Positions 6,316 to 8,341 of a stretch of DNA of 8,341 nt are shown here, in pieces. The notes under the pieces were generated by a model. It made no database searches. It was not told the DNA's origin and was given only the letters and a program-made list of their open reading frames with translations. Every line of letters begins with the position of its first letter. Position 1 is the stretch's first letter. The DNA is from an uncultured Eubacteriales bacterium. Lineage in GTDB: Bacteria; Bacillota; Clostridia; Oscillospirales; Acutalibacteraceae. A program made the translations under genes and the position numbers. The stretch covers positions 1 through 8,341 of the forward strand of contig CABQAC010000087.1 of assembly GCA_902462035.1 (NCBI GenBank), given 5' to 3'.

Positions 6316-7299
6316 ATGGAAAAAGTAAAGTTCGGCATCATTAGTATTGGCACCATTTCGCAAAAGTTCGCCTGCGCCGTTAAGATGCTGTCCGCAGATG
6401 CGACTTTGGCGGCGGTGTATTCCCGCTCCCGGGAAAAGGCGGCAGAATTCAGCCGCAAGTTCGATATCCCCAACCATTACGACGATCTGGAAGCGTTCCT
6501 GCAAAGCGATCTGGACATCGTGTACATCGCTTCCCCCCACTCCCACCATTACGAATACGCACGCCAGTGCCTGCTGCACGGCAAGGGGGCCATGTGCGAA
6601 AAGGCCTTTACCGCCACCGCCGCGCAGGCACAGGACTTGGCGGCGCTGGCGCGGCGGGACCATTTATTTTTGATGGAGGCCATGTGGAGCCGTTTCCTGC
6701 CTTACCGGGCGGCGGTGGAAAAATGGATTCATGACGGACGCATTGGGGAAATCCGCCGCATTCAGTGCAACTTTTCGTTTGACAATACCCGGTACCCCAA
6801 GGAAAGCCGGATGCGCAACCCCGCCCTGGCGGGCGGCGCCCTGCTGGATTTGGGCATTTACGGAGTGTCTTTTATCAGCTCCTTTTTGGGCGCTCATCCG
6901 GTTAAAATCACCTCTGACGCTGTTATAGGGGATACCGGGGTGGACGACAACTGCGCGGCTATCCTGCGGTACGAAACCGGCGCGCTGGGCGTGATAACCA
7001 CGGCCATGGCGGTATACGCGCCGTCCCACGCCGCGCTGTACGGCACGCTGGGCCGCATCGAGATCCCCCATTTTGAGTCGGCCCGGACAGCGACCCTTTA
7101 TTTTGGCCGGGACGAGGTGGCGGACGAGGTTACCCTTCCTTACGAAAATGGGTTCCAGTTCGAAATCAAAGCCGCTGTCAACGCCTACCGCGCCGGGGAA
7201 ATCGAGGTTCCTCAACTGCCGCTGCAAGAGACCATCGACATCTTGCGCTGCTGCGACGAAATGCGCGCCCAATGGGGGCTGCGCTATCCGTTCGAGTGA
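6316..7299 (+). CDS. Gfo/Idh/MocA family oxidoreductase (dihydrodiol dehydrogenase-like)
   Basis: A 327-residue cytoplasmic NAD(P)-dependent oxidoreductase. The N-terminal Rossmann half begins FGIISIGTIS (6-15), where the first glycine of the usual GxGxx(A/G) loop is Ser10. It continues with YIASPHSHHYEYA (70-82) and CEKAFT (94-99), the EKP motif with Ala for Pro and the likely catalytic Lys96. The C-terminal half has MEAMWSRFLP (120-129) and GGALLDLGIY (173-182), both typical of the trans-1,2-dihydrodiol dehydrogenase branch; Tyr182 is the probable partner of Lys96. Length is normal for the family. GGAG at 6301-6304 stands 11 bases before the ATG. The next gene, a GH13 glycosidase, starts 47 bp downstream on the same strand, so a sugar or sugar-derivative substrate is likely. 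The exact substrate cannot be read from sequence. Confidence 0.92.
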   Translation: MEKVKFGIISIGTISQKFACAVKMLSADATLAAVYSRSREKAAEFSRKFDIPNHYDDLEAFLQSDLDIVYIASPHSHHYEYARQCLLHGKGAMCEKAFTATAAQAQDLAALARRDHLFLMEAMWSRFLPYRAAVEKWIHDGRIGEIRRIQCNFSFDNTRYPKESRMRNPALAGGALLDLGIYGVSFISSFLGAHPVKITSDAVIGDTGVDDNCAAILRYETGALGVITTAMAVYAPSHAALYGTLGRIEIPHFESARTATLYFGRDEVADEVTLPYENGFQFEIKAAVNAYRAGEIEVPQLPLQETIDILRCCDEMRAQWGLRYPFE

Positions 7300-7346
7300 A
7301 TGAACCCGGCTGCCTGTCCGGCTGTACGAAAGGATGATTCATTAAG

Positions 7347-8341
7347 ATGCATTGGGCCGATTCCGCTGTCTTTTATCACATTTACCCCCTGGGTTTTTGC
7401 GGCGCGCCCGCGGAAAACGATTTTTTATCCGACCCGGTTCCCAGGCTGCAAGCCGTTGCGGCGTTTATTCCCCATCTGGTGCGGCTGGGCGTGAACGCCG
7501 TATATCTGGGGCCGGTCTTCGAATCGGACCGCCACGGGTACGACACCGCGGATTACCGCAAGGTAGACCGCCGGCTTGGCACCAACGAGGATTTGAAAGC
7601 GCTGGCGGAGGCGCTCCACCAAAACGGCATCCGTTTGGTGCTGGACGGTGTTTTTAACCATACCGGCCGCCGGTTCGGGCCGTTTTTGGATGTGAAAAAG
7701 AACCGGGAACATTCGCCTTACCGGGATTGGTTTTTCCTGAATTTTGAGGGTGACAGCCCCTTTGGGGACGGTTTTTGGTACCAGGGGTGGGAAGGCTGCT
7801 ACGACTTGGTCAAACTCAACCTGCAAAACCCCGCCGTTCGGGAGGAACTGTTCCACAGCGCCGAATTCTGGATAAAAGAATTCGGCGCAGACGGGCTGCG
7901 GCTTGATGTGGCCTATTCCCTGGACCCCCGCTTTATGCGGGATCTGTCCGCCCGCTGCAAAGCGATGCGGCCGGATTTTTGGCTGATGGGCGAAATGATA
8001 CACGGCGACTACAACACCCTGATGCAGCCCGGCATGCTGGACTCGGTCACCAATTATGAATGTTACAAAGGGCTTTACTCCAGCATGAACAGCCATAATT
8101 TGTTCGAAATCGCCTATTCCCTAAACCGTCAGTTCGGGCAAGAAAGCTGGTGCTTGTACACCGGCCGCCATCTTTATAATTTTGCGGATAACCACGACGT
8201 CACCCGCGTCGCATCCCAGCTTGCCGACCCGTGCCATCTGCCCCTGCTTTATACGCTGCTGTTTACCATGCCAGGCATTCCGTCCATCTATTACGGGGGC
8301 GAATGGGCGCAAACGGGAAGAAAAGAGGATGGGGACGCGGC
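7347..8341 (+). CDS. GH13 alpha-amylase-family glycosidase, 3' end outside window
   Basis: The first 331 codons of a GH13 enzyme, open to the right edge. The catalytic (beta/alpha)8 barrel starts almost at residue 1 (VFYHIYPLGFCGAP, 8-21), so there is no signal peptide and no N-terminal CBM34-type domain; the enzyme should be intracellular. All four GH13 regions are present: DGVFNH (100-105), GLRLDVAY (183-190) with nucleophile Asp187 and Arg185, GEMIHG (215-220) with acid/base Glu216, and NFADNHD (278-284) with the stabilising Asp284. The sequence then reaches MPGIPSIYYGGEW (308-320) and the RKEDGDA stretch common to maltodextrin-active enzymes. Start: ATG 7347, with AGGA (7331-7334) 12 bases upstream, a rather long spacing. 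It follows the Gfo/Idh gene and is probably co-transcribed. Likely acts on alpha-1,4 or alpha-1,6 glucans or oligosaccharides; the exact specificity is open. Confidence 0.93.
   Translation, partial: MHWADSAVFYHIYPLGFCGAPAENDFLSDPVPRLQAVAAFIPHLVRLGVNAVYLGPVFESDRHGYDTADYRKVDRRLGTNEDLKALAEALHQNGIRLVLDGVFNHTGRRFGPFLDVKKNREHSPYRDWFFLNFEGDSPFGDGFWYQGWEGCYDLVKLNLQNPAVREELFHSAEFWIKEFGADGLRLDVAYSLDPRFMRDLSARCKAMRPDFWLMGEMIHGDYNTLMQPGMLDSVTNYECYKGLYSSMNSHNLFEIAYSLNRQFGQESWCLYTGRHLYNFADNHDVTRVASQLADPCHLPLLYTLLFTMPGIPSIYYGGEWAQTGRKEDGDA

Noticed and set aside
5956..6663. Minus-strand frame of 235 codons crossing the Smr gene and the Gfo/Idh start
   Set aside because: It overlaps the Smr gene in another frame and runs antisense to the start of the Gfo/Idh gene; no coherent domain.
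6664..7272. Minus-strand frame of 202 codons opposite the Gfo/Idh gene
   Set aside because: Antisense shadow of a well-supported gene; composition and lack of motifs argue against coding.
7425..8096. Minus-strand frame of 223 codons opposite the GH13 gene
   Set aside because: Antisense shadow of a gene with all catalytic motifs intact; no family signature.

Overview
The window looks like chromosomal DNA from a fairly GC-rich low-G+C-lineage (Firmicutes) bacterium, most likely a Clostridia/Oscillospirales-type gut or anaerobic organism. This is an inference from strong AGGAGG-type ribosome binding sites, a consensus sigma-A promoter, a YfhO-family protein and the style of the encoded proteins; nothing in the window fixes the species. 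No insertion sequence, phage gene, CRISPR array, tRNA or rRNA was seen.

Left part (1-341): no supportable gene. A perfect 16-bp inverted repeat (225-240 / 249-264) with T-runs on both sides is a bidirectional Rho-independent terminator. It closes the minus-strand operon that follows and perhaps a plus-strand gene lying mostly outside the window.

Minus-strand operon (5204 down to 342): three tightly packed genes, transcribed in the order GT-C membrane glycosyltransferase (436 aa), YfhO-family membrane glycosyltransferase (853 aa, with a long acidic C-terminal tail), and GtrB/DPM1-like polyprenyl-phosphate glycosyltransferase (314 aa). Together they read as a cell-surface glycosylation module. 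The GT2 enzyme would charge undecaprenyl phosphate with a sugar on the inner face, and one or both multi-spanning GT-C enzymes would use that lipid-linked sugar on the outer face to decorate a wall or lipid polymer. The acceptor and the sugar are not known from sequence.

Middle (5245-6239): yfbR, a 5'-deoxynucleotidase with all its HD-domain residues, is read rightward from a near-perfect promoter (TTGACA-N17-TATATT). It converges on a very small stand-alone Smr-domain protein on the minus strand. The ribosome binding site places the Smr start at 6172, giving an 82-residue protein.

Right part (6316-8341): a Gfo/Idh/MocA oxidoreductase of the dihydrodiol-dehydrogenase type is followed 47 bp later by a GH13 alpha-amylase-family glycosidase that runs off the window with its catalytic triad intact. 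They are probably co-transcribed and point to intracellular sugar or glucan metabolism.

No wholly new system is evident. The points most worth a second look are the two-GT-C plus GT2 operon, the acidic tail on the YfhO protein, the Smr motif variant with its corrected start, and the Gfo/Idh-GH13 pairing.
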